A stretch of 64,000 bases of DNA from JACVRW01 sp963813495 (lineage in GTDB: Bacteria; Actinomycetota; Thermoleophilia; Solirubrobacterales; Thermoleophilaceae), in NCBI GenBank assembly GCA_963813495.1, contig CAWEZC010000004.1:1-64000 (forward strand), read 5' to 3'. Shown in pieces: positions 41,636-50,241 of the stretch. The notes beneath the pieces are model-generated. The model saw only the letters and a program-made list of their open reading frames with translations. It searched no databases and was not told the DNA's origin. A program made the translations under genes and the position numbers. Position 1 is the first letter of the stretch; every line of letters starts with the position of its first letter.

Positions 41636-42288
41636 CGGGCGGGATGGGGGTGGTAGGGAGCGCCCTTGAGCTTCAGGCGCACGGCCTGGCCGTAGATGCC
41701 GGCCAGCATCCGCAGCGTCATGAACGGATAGCGCAGCAGCGGGCCCGCCGAGAGCTCGCGCTTGGAGAGGGCCAGCGTGGCGTCGAAGTCGACGCGTCCC
41801 TCGCGCCGGCTCTCCATGTGGACCCGCAGCAGCTCGCCCGGTGCCGTCAGGCGTACCCGGTATTCGGCGTCCATGCCCAGGAAGGGCGAGACGTGGAAGT
41901 CCTTGTCGATCGTGGACTCGAGCCCCTCCAGCACGTAGCTGTGCTTCTCGCCCCAGGGCGTGTTGGTCACCTCGGCCACGACCTTCTCGATCCGCTCGCC
42001 GCTGTGGTCGAAGCAGTAATAGAGGCTCACCGGGTTGAACAGGTGGCCGAAGGTCCGAACATGGGTGAGCAGGCGCACCGGGCCGTCATGCTCGAGCTCG
42101 AGGTAGTCGCGGCGCCGAAACCAGGCGGGCGCCGGGCGCCGCGCCGACCACAGCGGGACGCGGTCGAGCAGTTCCGGCAGCTCATCGAGGTCCAAGTAGG
42201 CCATGAAGAGCGGGTAGCGAAACTCGTGCTCCACGGGCTCCATGCGGCGGTGCCTGACCCATCCCTCGTAGAGAGCGCTGGCGCTCAC
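41632..42288 (-). CDS. DUF1365 family protein
   Basis: 218 residues from GTG 42288 (GTGA overlap with the FAD gene). ALYEGWVRHRRMEPVEHEFR is the family opening; AYLDLDELPELLDRVPLWSA and VRTFGHLFNPVSLYYCFDHS the most conserved parts; NTPWGEKHSYVL follows. DUF1365 proteins nearly always accompany an FAD oxidoreductase and a Cfa-like enzyme, as here. The cluster is known from light and singlet-oxygen responses in other bacteria. Biochemical role not established. Confidence 0.92.
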   Translation of the reverse strand: MSASALYEGWVRHRRMEPVEHEFRYPLFMAYLDLDELPELLDRVPLWSARRPAPAWFRRRDYLELEHDGPVRLLTHVRTFGHLFNPVSLYYCFDHSGERIEKVVAEVTNTPWGEKHSYVLEGLESTIDKDFHVSPFLGMDAEYRVRLTAPGELLRVHMESRREGRVDFDATLALSKRELSAGPLLRYPFMTLRMLAGIYGQAVRLKLKGAPYHPHPAR

Positions 42289-43529
42289 GCGAGCTCCTTG
42301 CCGAAGCTCGCACAGACCCGCAGGCCGGAGACCACGCCGTCCTCGTGGAAGCCGTAGCCCCAGTAGGCGCCGCAGTAGTGCGTGCGGCGCACCCCGCTCA
42401 CCTCCGCCCAGCGGCGCTGCGCGGCCAGACCGGCCGGGGTGTAGACGGGATGGTCATAGCGGATCACGCGGATCACGCGCTCCGGGTCGATCGCCTCGGT
42501 GCGGTTGAGGGTCACGCAGAACTCACGATCCGCAGTCAGGTCCTGCAGGCGGTTCATGTGGTAGGTGACGGTGGTCAGGTGCTTCGGCTCATCGTGCAGA
42601 TGGAAGTTCCAGCTGGCCCAGGCCCGGCGACGGCGGGGCAGCAGGGAGCGGTCGGTGTGGAGCACAGTCTCGTTGGGCTGGTAGGGAATCGCGCCCAGCA
42701 CCTCGGCCTCGGCGCCGCTCACGTCGGCGAGCATGCGTAGGGCCTGATCGGAGTGAACGGCCAGCACCACCTCGTCGAAGCACTCGGGTTCACCGCCGGC
42801 CGGGGTGACCTCCACGCGGTCGTCGAAGCGCTCGATCCGGCGCACCGGGCTGGACAGCCGCAGCCGGTCGCCGAGCGGCCTCGTGATGGCCTCCACGTAG
42901 CGCGCGGAACCGCCCTTCACGGTGAGCCACGTAGGCCGGTCGGCGAACCCGAACATGCCGTGGTTGGCGAAGAACTCGGCCAGCATGCTGGCCGGGAACT
43001 CCCACATGTGGCGCGGGTCGGCCGACCACACCGCCGACGCCTGCGGAACGATCAGGCGCTGGACGAACTGCGGCGAGTAGCCGCCCTCGTGCAGGAACTG
43101 GCCGAGCGACGGCCCCGAGCCGTTGAGGCCGACCAGCGCGGGCGCCTCGCGATTGAAGCGCAGCAGGTCGAGGATCATGCGGTGAAACGAGGGCCGCGCG
43201 AGGTTGGAGCGCCGGGCGAACAGGCCGTTGGCCGACGCGCCGTTGTACTCGAAGTTCCCGCCGTCGCTGACCGAGAAGCTCATGTTGGAGTCCTGCGTCG
43301 GGACGCCGATTCGCGCGAGCAGCTTCTGGAAGTTGGGGTAGGTCCGGTCGTTGAGGACGATGAAGCCGGTGTCGACGTTGTGGGTCTCGGCGGCGGTGTC
43401 CACGCGCACGGTGTTGGTGTGCCCGCCGGCGTAATCGTTGGCCTCGAACACGGTGATGTCGTGCTCGTGCTCGAGGACGTGAGCGCATACGAGGCCGGAG
43501 ATGCCGGCCCCGACGATCGCGATCTTCAC
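42285..43529 (-). CDS. FAD-dependent amine-oxidase-like oxidoreductase
   Basis: 414 residues from GTG 43529, overlapping the upstream stop. FAD motif VKIAIVGAGISGLVCAHVL, then TVFEANDYAGGHTNTVRVD and VDTGFIVLNDRTYPNFQKLL. Mid-protein ASAVWSADPRHMWEFPASML and C-terminal YCGAYWGYGFHEDGVVSGLR. It belongs to the flavoprotein group found next to DUF1365 and Cfa. The reaction probably concerns an unsaturated or methylated acyl chain. The substrate is inferred from context only. Confidence 0.9.
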   Translation of the reverse strand: MKIAIVGAGISGLVCAHVLEHEHDITVFEANDYAGGHTNTVRVDTAAETHNVDTGFIVLNDRTYPNFQKLLARIGVPTQDSNMSFSVSDGGNFEYNGASANGLFARRSNLARPSFHRMILDLLRFNREAPALVGLNGSGPSLGQFLHEGGYSPQFVQRLIVPQASAVWSADPRHMWEFPASMLAEFFANHGMFGFADRPTWLTVKGGSARYVEAITRPLGDRLRLSSPVRRIERFDDRVEVTPAGGEPECFDEVVLAVHSDQALRMLADVSGAEAEVLGAIPYQPNETVLHTDRSLLPRRRRAWASWNFHLHDEPKHLTTVTYHMNRLQDLTADREFCVTLNRTEAIDPERVIRVIRYDHPVYTPAGLAAQRRWAEVSGVRRTHYCGAYWGYGFHEDGVVSGLRVCASFGKELA

Positions 43530-43900
43530 TCGTCCACCAACGCGGTCAGAACGGCGCCCACCACGGCCGTCCCGCCCGCCAGGGCGATAGTCCCCTTGCG
43601 GGCCCGGGCGGGAATGCCGTCCCCGGCGGCCAGGGTGGCGGCGAGGTCGACCAGATCCGAGACGACCGTGAGCGCGAGCCAGGGCCGGGCTGCGGAGCCG
43701 CGCTGAGCAGCCAGCGCTGCACCGGCGGCGAGGGCGATGTCGCGCGCCCCGAGCCCGCGCAGCGCGATGTGGACGGCGCGGTGCTCGGCCGGCTGGCCCA
43801 GCCAGCTCCGGCCCACGGTTTCCGGGACGGCCACCAGCGCCGCGCCGAAGGCGACCCGTCCGGCGGTGAAGGCGTAGATGAGGTTGCGCTGCTGCGCCAT
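43526..43900 (-). CDS. Small four-TM membrane protein
   Basis: 124 residues from ATG 43900. Hydrophobic segments FTAGRVAFGAALVAVPE, GARDIALAAGAALAAQRG, WLALTVVSDLVDLAATLAAG and GTIALAGGTAVVGAVLTALV, with conserved-looking RGLGARD and SDLVD. First gene of the lipid-modification operon, coupled to the FAD gene by GTGA. I do not recognise a named family with certainty. Confidence 0.75.
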   Translation of the reverse strand: MAQQRNLIYAFTAGRVAFGAALVAVPETVGRSWLGQPAEHRAVHIALRGLGARDIALAAGAALAAQRGSAARPWLALTVVSDLVDLAATLAAGDGIPARARKGTIALAGGTAVVGAVLTALVDE

Positions 43901-43950
43901 GGTCCTTACTTACGTACGGATACTGATACTCGATCAGTTGAGTAGAGTCG
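43901..43950. promoter_or_regulatory. Divergent control region with CTGAT-N5-ATCAG palindrome
   Basis: Between the lipid operon (minus, starts 43900) and a CNB gene (plus, starts 43979). CTGAT (43923-43927) and ATCAG (43933-43937) form an inverted repeat. ACTTACGTACGGA at 43908-43920 contains a second small palindrome. AT content is higher than in nearby DNA, as for a promoter. The regulator is not encoded next door. Confidence 0.45.
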
Positions 43951-43978
43951 CCCGCGACCGAGACCCGAGGAGGCCCCG

Positions 43979-44371
43979 TTGGACTCAAGCAGGCTCAAGT
44001 CACTCCCCCTGTTCGAAGACGTCTCGGATGATGAGCTGGCCCAGATCGCGACGTTCGCGCAGGAGGTCACCGTCGAGGAGGGCCGCGAGCTGGTTCGCGA
44101 GGGCGACTTCTCCTACGAGTTCATGGCCATCGAGGAGGGCCAGGCCGAGGTCACGCGGCACGGCGAGCACGTGGCCGATCTGGGCCCCGGTGACTTCTTC
44201 GGCGAAATGGGACTGCTCGAGAAGACGCTGCGCAACGCCACGGTCACCGCCAGGACGCCCATGCGGGTGGTCACTCTCACCGGCTGGGATCTCAAGCGCA
44301 TGGAGCGGACCGTGCCGCAGGCGATCGAACGGGTGCGGCAGACGCTGGAGACGCGCCGGCCGGGGGACTGA
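43979..44371 (+). CDS. Cyclic nucleotide-binding domain protein
   Basis: 130 residues from TTG 43979 (GAGGAGG six bases upstream). One CNB domain: SLPLFEDVSDDELAQIATFA, EFMAIEEGQAEVTRHGEHV, and the binding cassette GEMGLLEKTLRNATV, where Pro is Leu but Arg and Ala are kept. C-terminal helix VPQAIERVRQTLETRR. No DNA-binding domain. It is similar to the CNB protein at 13.9 kb. Its stop overlaps the CTG proposed to start the next gene. Confidence 0.85.
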   Translation: MDSSRLKSLPLFEDVSDDELAQIATFAQEVTVEEGRELVREGDFSYEFMAIEEGQAEVTRHGEHVADLGPGDFFGEMGLLEKTLRNATVTARTPMRVVTLTGWDLKRMERTVPQAIERVRQTLETRRPGD

Positions 44372-45528
44372 GCGCCGTAGCGGGGCGGATCGTCCTCTTC
44401 GGCGCAACGGGCTACACCGGGCGCCTGACCGCGGAGGCCATGGTCGACCGCGGCCTGAGGCCGGTGCTGGCCGCACGCAGCGCCAGCAAGCTCGATTCGA
44501 TGGCGGCGGAACTGGGTGGGCTCGAGGTCAGCCAGGCCGACGTCGAAGATCCCCCGAGCGTGAGCGCGCTGGTGGAGGAGGGCGACGTCCTGGTGAGCAC
44601 CGTGGGCCCCTTCGTACGCTGGGGCGCGGCCGCGGCCGGCGCCGCGACCACGGCCGGCGCCCATTACCTCGACTCCACGGGCGAGCCGCCCTTCATCCGC
44701 GAGATCTTCGAGCGTTACGGGCCGGCGGCCGAGCGCTCGGGCAGCGCGCTGTTCACCGCCTTCGGCTACGACTGGGTTCCCGGCAACCTGGCCGGTGCGC
44801 TGGCGCTCGAACGCGCCGGCGACGCGGCCGTCCGGGTCGATGTCGGCTACTTCATCACCGGTTCGGGCGACTCGAGCTCCATGAGCGGTGGCACCAAGGC
44901 ATCGCTCGTCGGCGTGATCGCCTCGCCCTCGTTCCGCTTCGCCGAGGGGCGTGTTCAGACCGAGCGCGGAGCCAAGCGCCTGCGCACGTTCCCGGTGGCC
45001 GCCCGGCAGCTCGCGGGGGTTTCGGTAGGCAGCTCCGAGCACTTCGCCCTGCCGCGGCTGGCGCCCCAGCTCCGGGAGGTCAACGCCTACCTGGGCTGGT
45101 TCGGCCCGGCCTCGAGGGGCATGCAGGTGATGTCGGGCGCAATGAGTGCCGCGATGAAGCTCCCCCGCATGGGTGACCTCTGGAAGGCGGCTGGAGAGAA
45201 GCTCGTCAAGGGATCGACCGGCGGGCCCGACGAGGCTGCCCGTGCCAAGTCGGGGTCCCACATAGTGGCCATCGCCTACGACGGCGTGGGCAACCCCCTC
45301 AGCGAGGTCCACCTGACCGGCGTGGACGGCTACACCTTCACCGGCCGCATCCTGGCCTGGGGCGCCGGCCAGGCGGCTGCCGGGTCGGTGACGGGCACAG
45401 GGGCCCTCGGGCCGGCCGACGGCTTCGGCCTGGCCGAGCTGGCGGCGGGCGTGGCGGAAGCGGGGATGTCCGAGGAGGGAGGCGCGCCGGGAAAGGGGTC
45501 GGAGCCGGAGCGCCGCCAAGGCGGCTAA
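44368..45528 (+). CDS. Saccharopine dehydrogenase-like / enoyl reductase-like protein
   Basis: The Rossmann motif AGRIVLFGATGYTGRLTAEA must belong to this protein, yet the first ATG (44440) lies after it, and upstream there is no ATG, GTG or TTG until the CNB gene. CTG at 44368, overlapping the TGA of the CNB gene, is the best start, giving 386 residues. FVRWGAAAAGAATTAGAHYL and STGEPPFIREIFERYGPAAE follow as in the trans-acting enoyl reductase/saccharopine dehydrogenase group. The Gly/Glu-rich tail is low complexity. It may reduce an acyl or polyketide chain. Start confidence is low. Confidence 0.8.
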   Translation: MSAVAGRIVLFGATGYTGRLTAEAMVDRGLRPVLAARSASKLDSMAAELGGLEVSQADVEDPPSVSALVEEGDVLVSTVGPFVRWGAAAAGAATTAGAHYLDSTGEPPFIREIFERYGPAAERSGSALFTAFGYDWVPGNLAGALALERAGDAAVRVDVGYFITGSGDSSSMSGGTKASLVGVIASPSFRFAEGRVQTERGAKRLRTFPVAARQLAGVSVGSSEHFALPRLAPQLREVNAYLGWFGPASRGMQVMSGAMSAAMKLPRMGDLWKAAGEKLVKGSTGGPDEAARAKSGSHIVAIAYDGVGNPLSEVHLTGVDGYTFTGRILAWGAGQAAAGSVTGTGALGPADGFGLAELAAGVAEAGMSEEGGAPGKGSEPERRQGG

Positions 45529-45614
45529 GTCCTAGCCGGCCGGGCCGCCTGCACACCTCACATCGTTCTCACCAGCCCGTTGGCAGGTCGGGACCGTCGT
45601 AACCTCCCGCCGCC

Positions 45615-46781
45615 ATGCGCCTCTCTCACGATCCCGCAGCGCGGCGGCGGCTCGCCGCCCTCCTTGCGGCTGCTGCCCTCGCCCTCATCGTCGGAGCGGT
45701 CGTCGGATCCAGCACTGGAGGCGGAGGGGGCCAGGCCGGCGACGGGGCGTCCGGCGCCGCCCGTGAAGGCGGCGCGCCACTCGGGGATGAAGGTGACGCA
45801 GCGCGCGCCGCGGGCCGCGAGGCGGTCGCCCGGCTGAGCCTGCGCCAGCAGGTCGGCCAGCTCCTCGTCTCCAGCTTCGACGGGCCGGCGATGCCGGACT
45901 ACATCAGGCGCCGTCTCCAGGCGCGGGAGACGGCAGGCGTGATCCTGTTCGGCCGCAACGGCGGGGATGCGGCTCACTGGCGCGAGCTCACGGATGCCCT
46001 GCAGCGAGCGGCCGATGGACGTGCGCTGGTCATGGTCGACCAAGAGGGTGGGGACATCCGCACGGTCGGCTACGCCGGGCCTCCGGTGAGCCAGCCGCTG
46101 CAGGGCGAGCCCGCCGAGGTCCGGCGGTTGGCGCAAGCGGCCGGGCGTGAGCTGCGCACGGCCGGCATCAACGTGAACCTGGCGCCGGTGGCCGACGTCT
46201 CCGAGCCTGGCTCGGTGATGGCATCACGAGCCTTCCCAGGTGATGGCGCCGCCGTGGCCGCGCGCACCAAAGCGGCGGTTCGTGGTCTGGGCGAAGCGCG
46301 GGTGGCCGCCACCGCAAAGCACTTTCCAGGTCTCGGCGGCTCGGCCGTCAACACCGACGACGCTCCCGCCACGGTGCCGGGCGGACTGGACGATGACCTG
46401 CTGCCCTACCGGTCGGCGATCGCCGCCGGGGTGCCCCTGGTGATGCTCTCGCACGCGCTCTACCGGGATGCCGACTCCCAGGCAATCGCATCCCAGTCGA
46501 AGCCGATCGCGACCGGCCTGCTGCGGGACGAGCTCGGTTTCAGCGGGGTCGCGGTGACCGACAGCATGGAGGCGCAGGCGGTGCTCGCGCGCTCGGATGT
46601 GGCCACTGCGGCCGAGCGCTCGGTCCGGGCCGGGGCGGACCTGATCCTGATGACCGGCTCGGCGAGCTGGAACGACGTCTTTCCGCGCCTCCTGGCCACG
46701 GCGCGCCAGGACCCGGTCTTTCGCGAAAGGGTGCGGGAGAGCGCCGCGCGCGCGCTGACCCTGAGCGCGCGCGTCCGCTAG
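45615..46781 (+). CDS. Secreted GH3-family protein (NagZ-like)
   Basis: 388 residues, with N-terminal signal or anchor (RRLAALLAAAALALIVGAVV) and a Gly-rich linker. GH3 barrel: RLSLRQQVGQLLVSSFDG, ARETAGVILFGRNGG, ALVMVDQEGGDIRTV (substrate loop), ATAKHFPGLGGSAVNTDDAP, VTDSMEAQAVLAR (nucleophile Asp). In NagZ the loop after KHFPGHG carries the general-acid dyad D-S-H; here it is N-T-D-D, so the catalytic His is missing and the mechanism is uncertain. The stop TAG shares CTAG with the converging ppk gene. Confidence 0.82.
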   Translation: MRLSHDPAARRRLAALLAAAALALIVGAVVGSSTGGGGGQAGDGASGAAREGGAPLGDEGDAARAAGREAVARLSLRQQVGQLLVSSFDGPAMPDYIRRRLQARETAGVILFGRNGGDAAHWRELTDALQRAADGRALVMVDQEGGDIRTVGYAGPPVSQPLQGEPAEVRRLAQAAGRELRTAGINVNLAPVADVSEPGSVMASRAFPGDGAAVAARTKAAVRGLGEARVAATAKHFPGLGGSAVNTDDAPATVPGGLDDDLLPYRSAIAAGVPLVMLSHALYRDADSQAIASQSKPIATGLLRDELGFSGVAVTDSMEAQAVLARSDVATAAERSVRAGADLILMTGSASWNDVFPRLLATARQDPVFRERVRESAARALTLSARVR

Positions 46782-48865
46782 TCAGCCACGCTGCTGCGCT
46801 CGAGCGCCCGCTGCATCAGCTCGCGGTGCACTGAGCGGGTACCGCCCTGGCGCCGCTCCCAGGTGTCATCGGGCCGCAGCTCCCAGGCGAAGGTGTCGTC
46901 GGCGAAGCAGCGCTCCAGTGTGTCCTCGATGTCGTCCTTGAGCGGCTGTGAGGTGACGGGTGTCAGCAGCTCCACCCGTGTGTCGAGGTTGCGCGGCATG
47001 AGGTCGGCCGAGCCCATCCAGTAGTGGCGCTCGTCGCCGCGGCGAAAGCCGTACACGCGCGTGTGCTCGAGGAAGCGCCCCACCACGGACACCACGGTGA
47101 TGTTCTCGGACACGCCCGGCACTCCGGCGCGCAGGCAGCAGATGCCGCGCACGTTCACGTCCACCCGTACGCCGGCCTGGGAGGCGCCGTAGAGAGCCCG
47201 GATGCAGCGTGCATCGACCAGCGAGTTCATCTTCAAGACGATGCGCGCGTCCAATCCGTTCTTGTGCGCCTCCACCGTGCGGTCGACCTCGCGCAGGAAC
47301 CATTTGCGCATGTGATCGGGCGCCACCACCGCGCGCCGGTAGTCGGGCGAGCGGGCGGCGCCGGTGAGCGCGTTGAACAGCTCGGCCACGTCCTGCGCGA
47401 TCTCGCGGTCTGTGGTGAACAGCCCGAAGTCCTCATAGAGCCGGGCGGTCTTGGCGTGGTAATTGCCGGTCCCGATGTGCACGTAGTGGCGCACGCCCGA
47501 GCCCTCACGGCGGACCACCAGCAGAGCCTTGGCGTGGGTCTTGAGGCCCGGCAGGCCGTGCACCACGTGGGCGCCGGCCTCTTCCAGGGATCGAGCCCAG
47601 CCGATGTTGCGGCGCTCATCGAAGCGCGCTTTCAGCTCCACCAGGCATACCGCCTGCTTGCCGCGCTCCGCCGCCTCGATCAGCGCGGGGATCAGTTCCG
47701 AGTCGTCCGAGGTCCGGTACACGGTCATCTTGATGGCCAGCACGTCCGGGTCGCGCACGGCCTGCTGGATGAAGCGTTCGACACTGCCCGCGAACGAGTC
47801 GTAGGGATGGTGGACGAGGATGTCGTGCGCGCGGATCGCGGCCAGTATGTCGACCCGGCCGTCCTCGCTGTCGGCGAAGGCAGGCTGGTTGACCGGGGTC
47901 CAGGGAGGGTCGCGCAGGTCACGGTGTCCGTCGACCTCGTAGATGGACCAGAGGTCCTCCATGTCGAGCAGCCCGTGCACGTCCATGACCTGGGACTCGT
48001 CGATCGCGAGCTGCTCGAGCAGGTAGTCGCGCATGTCGGGATCCATCGAGCTGGAGATCTCGAGGCGCACCACCTCGCCGAAGCGGCGCCGGCGCAGCTC
48101 GTCCTCCACTGCGCGCAGGAGGTCGTCGGCCTCGTCGGAGACGGTGAAGTCGGCGTCCCGGGTGACCCGGAAGTAGTCGTGGCGCAGGATCTCCATGCCG
48201 GGGAAGAGCACATCGAGATGGCGGGCGATGATCGCCTCGAGCGGGACGAACGTCTCCCCTCCGATGGGCACGAAGCGCGGGAGGACCTCCTTCGGGACCT
48301 TCACGCGCGCGAAGGTCTCCGTCTGCGAAACCGGGTCTCGCAGCCACACGGCGAGCGACAGCGACAAGTTGGAGATGTAGGGGAACGGCCGCCCCGGCCC
48401 CACGGCCAGAGGCGTGAGCACGGGGAAGATCTGGTCGGAGAAGACGCGGTCGACCTCGTCGAGCTCCTCCTTGGTGCACTGGTCGGGCTCGATCACCCGT
48501 ATGCCGTGCTCGGCCAGCAGCGGGCGGAGCTCGTCCGCCCAGACGCGGGAGTGACGCCGGCCGAGCTCGCGCAGGCGCTCGCCGATCATCTCGAGCGTCT
48601 CGCCCGGAGCCAGCCCGTCGGGCCCGCGCGCGTCGATCCCGGCGTCCACCTGGTCGTGCAGGCCGGCTACGCGCACCATCACGAACTCGTCGAGGTTGGA
48701 CGCGTAGATGGCGTTGAACTTGACCCGCTCGAGCAGCGGGACACGCTCATCCTCGGCCAGCAGCAGCACGCGTTCGTTGAACTGGATCCAGGACAGCTCC
48801 CGATTGACGAACAGATCGGGAGAATCGAGGGACGGTGTCTCTGTTGGTGCGGTGATTGCTTCCAT
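46778..48865 (-). CDS. ppk1: Polyphosphate kinase 1
   Basis: 695 residues from ATG 48865, chosen for GGAGGAGC upstream. N-domain: PDLFVNRELSWIQFNERVLL. Head domain: PFPYISNLSLSLAVWLRDP. C-terminal catalytic domains: MTVYRTSDDSELIPALIEAA, VELKARFDERRNIGWARSLE, phospho-His in LPGLKTHAKALLVVRREG and second His in VHIGTGNYHAKTARLYEDF. It makes polyphosphate from ATP. It sits head-to-head with sixA and near a pst-phoU-ppx operon, which fits phosphate storage. Confidence 0.95.
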   Translation of the reverse strand: MEAITAPTETPSLDSPDLFVNRELSWIQFNERVLLLAEDERVPLLERVKFNAIYASNLDEFVMVRVAGLHDQVDAGIDARGPDGLAPGETLEMIGERLRELGRRHSRVWADELRPLLAEHGIRVIEPDQCTKEELDEVDRVFSDQIFPVLTPLAVGPGRPFPYISNLSLSLAVWLRDPVSQTETFARVKVPKEVLPRFVPIGGETFVPLEAIIARHLDVLFPGMEILRHDYFRVTRDADFTVSDEADDLLRAVEDELRRRRFGEVVRLEISSSMDPDMRDYLLEQLAIDESQVMDVHGLLDMEDLWSIYEVDGHRDLRDPPWTPVNQPAFADSEDGRVDILAAIRAHDILVHHPYDSFAGSVERFIQQAVRDPDVLAIKMTVYRTSDDSELIPALIEAAERGKQAVCLVELKARFDERRNIGWARSLEEAGAHVVHGLPGLKTHAKALLVVRREGSGVRHYVHIGTGNYHAKTARLYEDFGLFTTDREIAQDVAELFNALTGAARSPDYRRAVVAPDHMRKWFLREVDRTVEAHKNGLDARIVLKMNSLVDARCIRALYGASQAGVRVDVNVRGICCLRAGVPGVSENITVVSVVGRFLEHTRVYGFRRGDERHYWMGSADLMPRNLDTRVELLTPVTSQPLKDDIEDTLERCFADDTFAWELRPDDTWERRQGGTRSVHRELMQRALERSSVAD

Positions 48866-48925
48866 GCTCAAGCTCCTCCGGCGAGCGGGCGGCACCCGCT
48901 CGCCTTTGGTCTATCTTGACGCTTC

Positions 48926-49360
48926 GTGCTGTGGCTGTTGCGACACGGGGACGCCGCGCCCGGATCACCGGACGCCGAGCGGCCCCTCACCGACAAGGGC
49001 CGGACCCAGTCGAAGGCGGCGGGCAAGGCCCTGAAAGTGCTCCGCGTGGAGCTGAGCGCATGCCTCACGAGCCCGAAGCGGCGGGCAGTCGAGACGGCTC
49101 GGCTGGCCTGCGAGCCGTTCGGCATCGAGCCACAGCTCGAGCCGCGGCTGGCGGGCGGCCGCTTCGACGCGGAGGAGCTCGCCGCGGGGCTGGGCGATGA
49201 GGTGCTGCTGGCGGGGCACGACCCCGATTTCTCCGCAGCAGTCCACGAGCTGACCGGGGCCGAGGTGAGGCTGAGGAAAGGAGGCCTGGCGGGAGTGAGA
49301 GCTGGCGAGCTCATCGTCCTGCTGCGTCCCTCGGAGCTGAAGCGGATCGCGCGCAGCTAG
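48926..49360 (+). CDS. sixA: SixA-like phosphohistidine phosphatase
   Basis: 144 residues. LWLLRHGDAAPGSPDAERPL carries the RHG catalytic motif. TSPKRRAVETARLACEPFG has the second Arg, and LLAGHDPDFSAAVHELTG the second His. It removes phosphate from phospho-His proteins. It is divergent from ppk, whose product has phospho-His intermediates, and its TAG shares CTAG with the converging ppx gene. Confidence 0.88.
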   Translation: MLWLLRHGDAAPGSPDAERPLTDKGRTQSKAAGKALKVLRVELSACLTSPKRRAVETARLACEPFGIEPQLEPRLAGGRFDAEELAAGLGDEVLLAGHDPDFSAAVHELTGAEVRLRKGGLAGVRAGELIVLLRPSELKRIARS

Positions 49361-50241
49361 GCAAGCTGCCGCCCTTCGACGAGCTCGAGCAGCACGCCCT
49401 CGCGCAGGCCGCCGCGCGCTATGCGCAGCGGAAGCTCGAGGAGATCGGAGATCGCCTCGAGCACGAGGATGCCGGCCGGCAGCAGGCGCACCCGCTCGGT
49501 GTCCAGCTCGAAGCGCCGGGCGATCTCCGCGATCGGAGTCGAGTAGAGCACGCGAATCCCGCGCTCGAGCGTTTCGTGGGCGAGCTCGGCCCCCACCAGA
49601 CGGCGCAGTGAGGTGGCGGTCCCGCCGACGGCCACGGCGCTGTCGGCCGGCGGCGGCTCGAGGCCCTCGAGCGTGCCGGCCACGTGACGACGCAGCTTCT
49701 CGAGCTCGTCGACCGAGGGCGGATCGGAGCGCAGATAGGCATCGGCGAGGAAGCCCGACCCGATCCGGAACGACTCGGACCACTCCATTCGCCCGTCGGG
49801 CTGGCCGATGGCGATCTCGCTCGAGCCGCCGCCCACGTCGATCACCGCCACCGTGCCCGCGAGCGGCTTCAGGAGCGTGCGGGTGGCGCCGACGAAGGCC
49901 AGCCGCGCCTCCTCCACGCCGGTGAGGATGGACAGCTCCATGCCGCCGGCCTCGTAGACGGCACTGACCAGCTCGTCGCGGTTGGGGGCGTTGCGGATGG
50001 CCGCGGTGGCCACCGCCGCCACGTGCTCGGCCCCCACCTCCGACGCAACCGCCGCCTGGCTGCGCACGACCTCGGCGGTCTCGGCGATCTTCTCCGCAGG
50101 GATCGAGCCGCCGTCGGCGAGGCTCTTGCCTATCCGGGTGAAGGCGCGTTGGGTGACCAGCTCCCGCAGCTGCCCGTTACCCGCATCCGCCACCAGCAGC
50201 CGGGTTGTGTTGCTGCCGATGTCGATGCAGGCGCAGATCAA
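49357..50241 (-). CDS. ppx: Exopolyphosphatase (Ppx/GppA)
   Basis: 294 residues from TTG 50241, overlapping the phoU stop (TTGA). ASKHA motifs ACIDIGSNTTRLLVADAGNG, VATAAIRNAPNRDELV, VAVIDVGGGSSEIAIGQPDG, GSGFLADAYLRSDPP and AVGGTATSLRRLVGAE. This is the short actinobacterial form without the C-terminal HD-like domain of E. coli Ppx. It releases phosphate from polyphosphate ends or cleaves pppGpp. Last gene of the pst-phoU operon, so it is expressed with phosphate uptake genes. Confidence 0.9.
   Translation of the reverse strand: MICACIDIGSNTTRLLVADAGNGQLRELVTQRAFTRIGKSLADGGSIPAEKIAETAEVVRSQAAVASEVGAEHVAAVATAAIRNAPNRDELVSAVYEAGGMELSILTGVEEARLAFVGATRTLLKPLAGTVAVIDVGGGSSEIAIGQPDGRMEWSESFRIGSGFLADAYLRSDPPSVDELEKLRRHVAGTLEGLEPPPADSAVAVGGTATSLRRLVGAELAHETLERGIRVLYSTPIAEIARRFELDTERVRLLPAGILVLEAISDLLELPLRIARGGLREGVLLELVEGRQLA

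Noticed and set aside
47024..48919. 631-codon plus-strand frame opposite ppk
   Set aside because: Pure shadow of ppk, which has all catalytic motifs on the minus strand.
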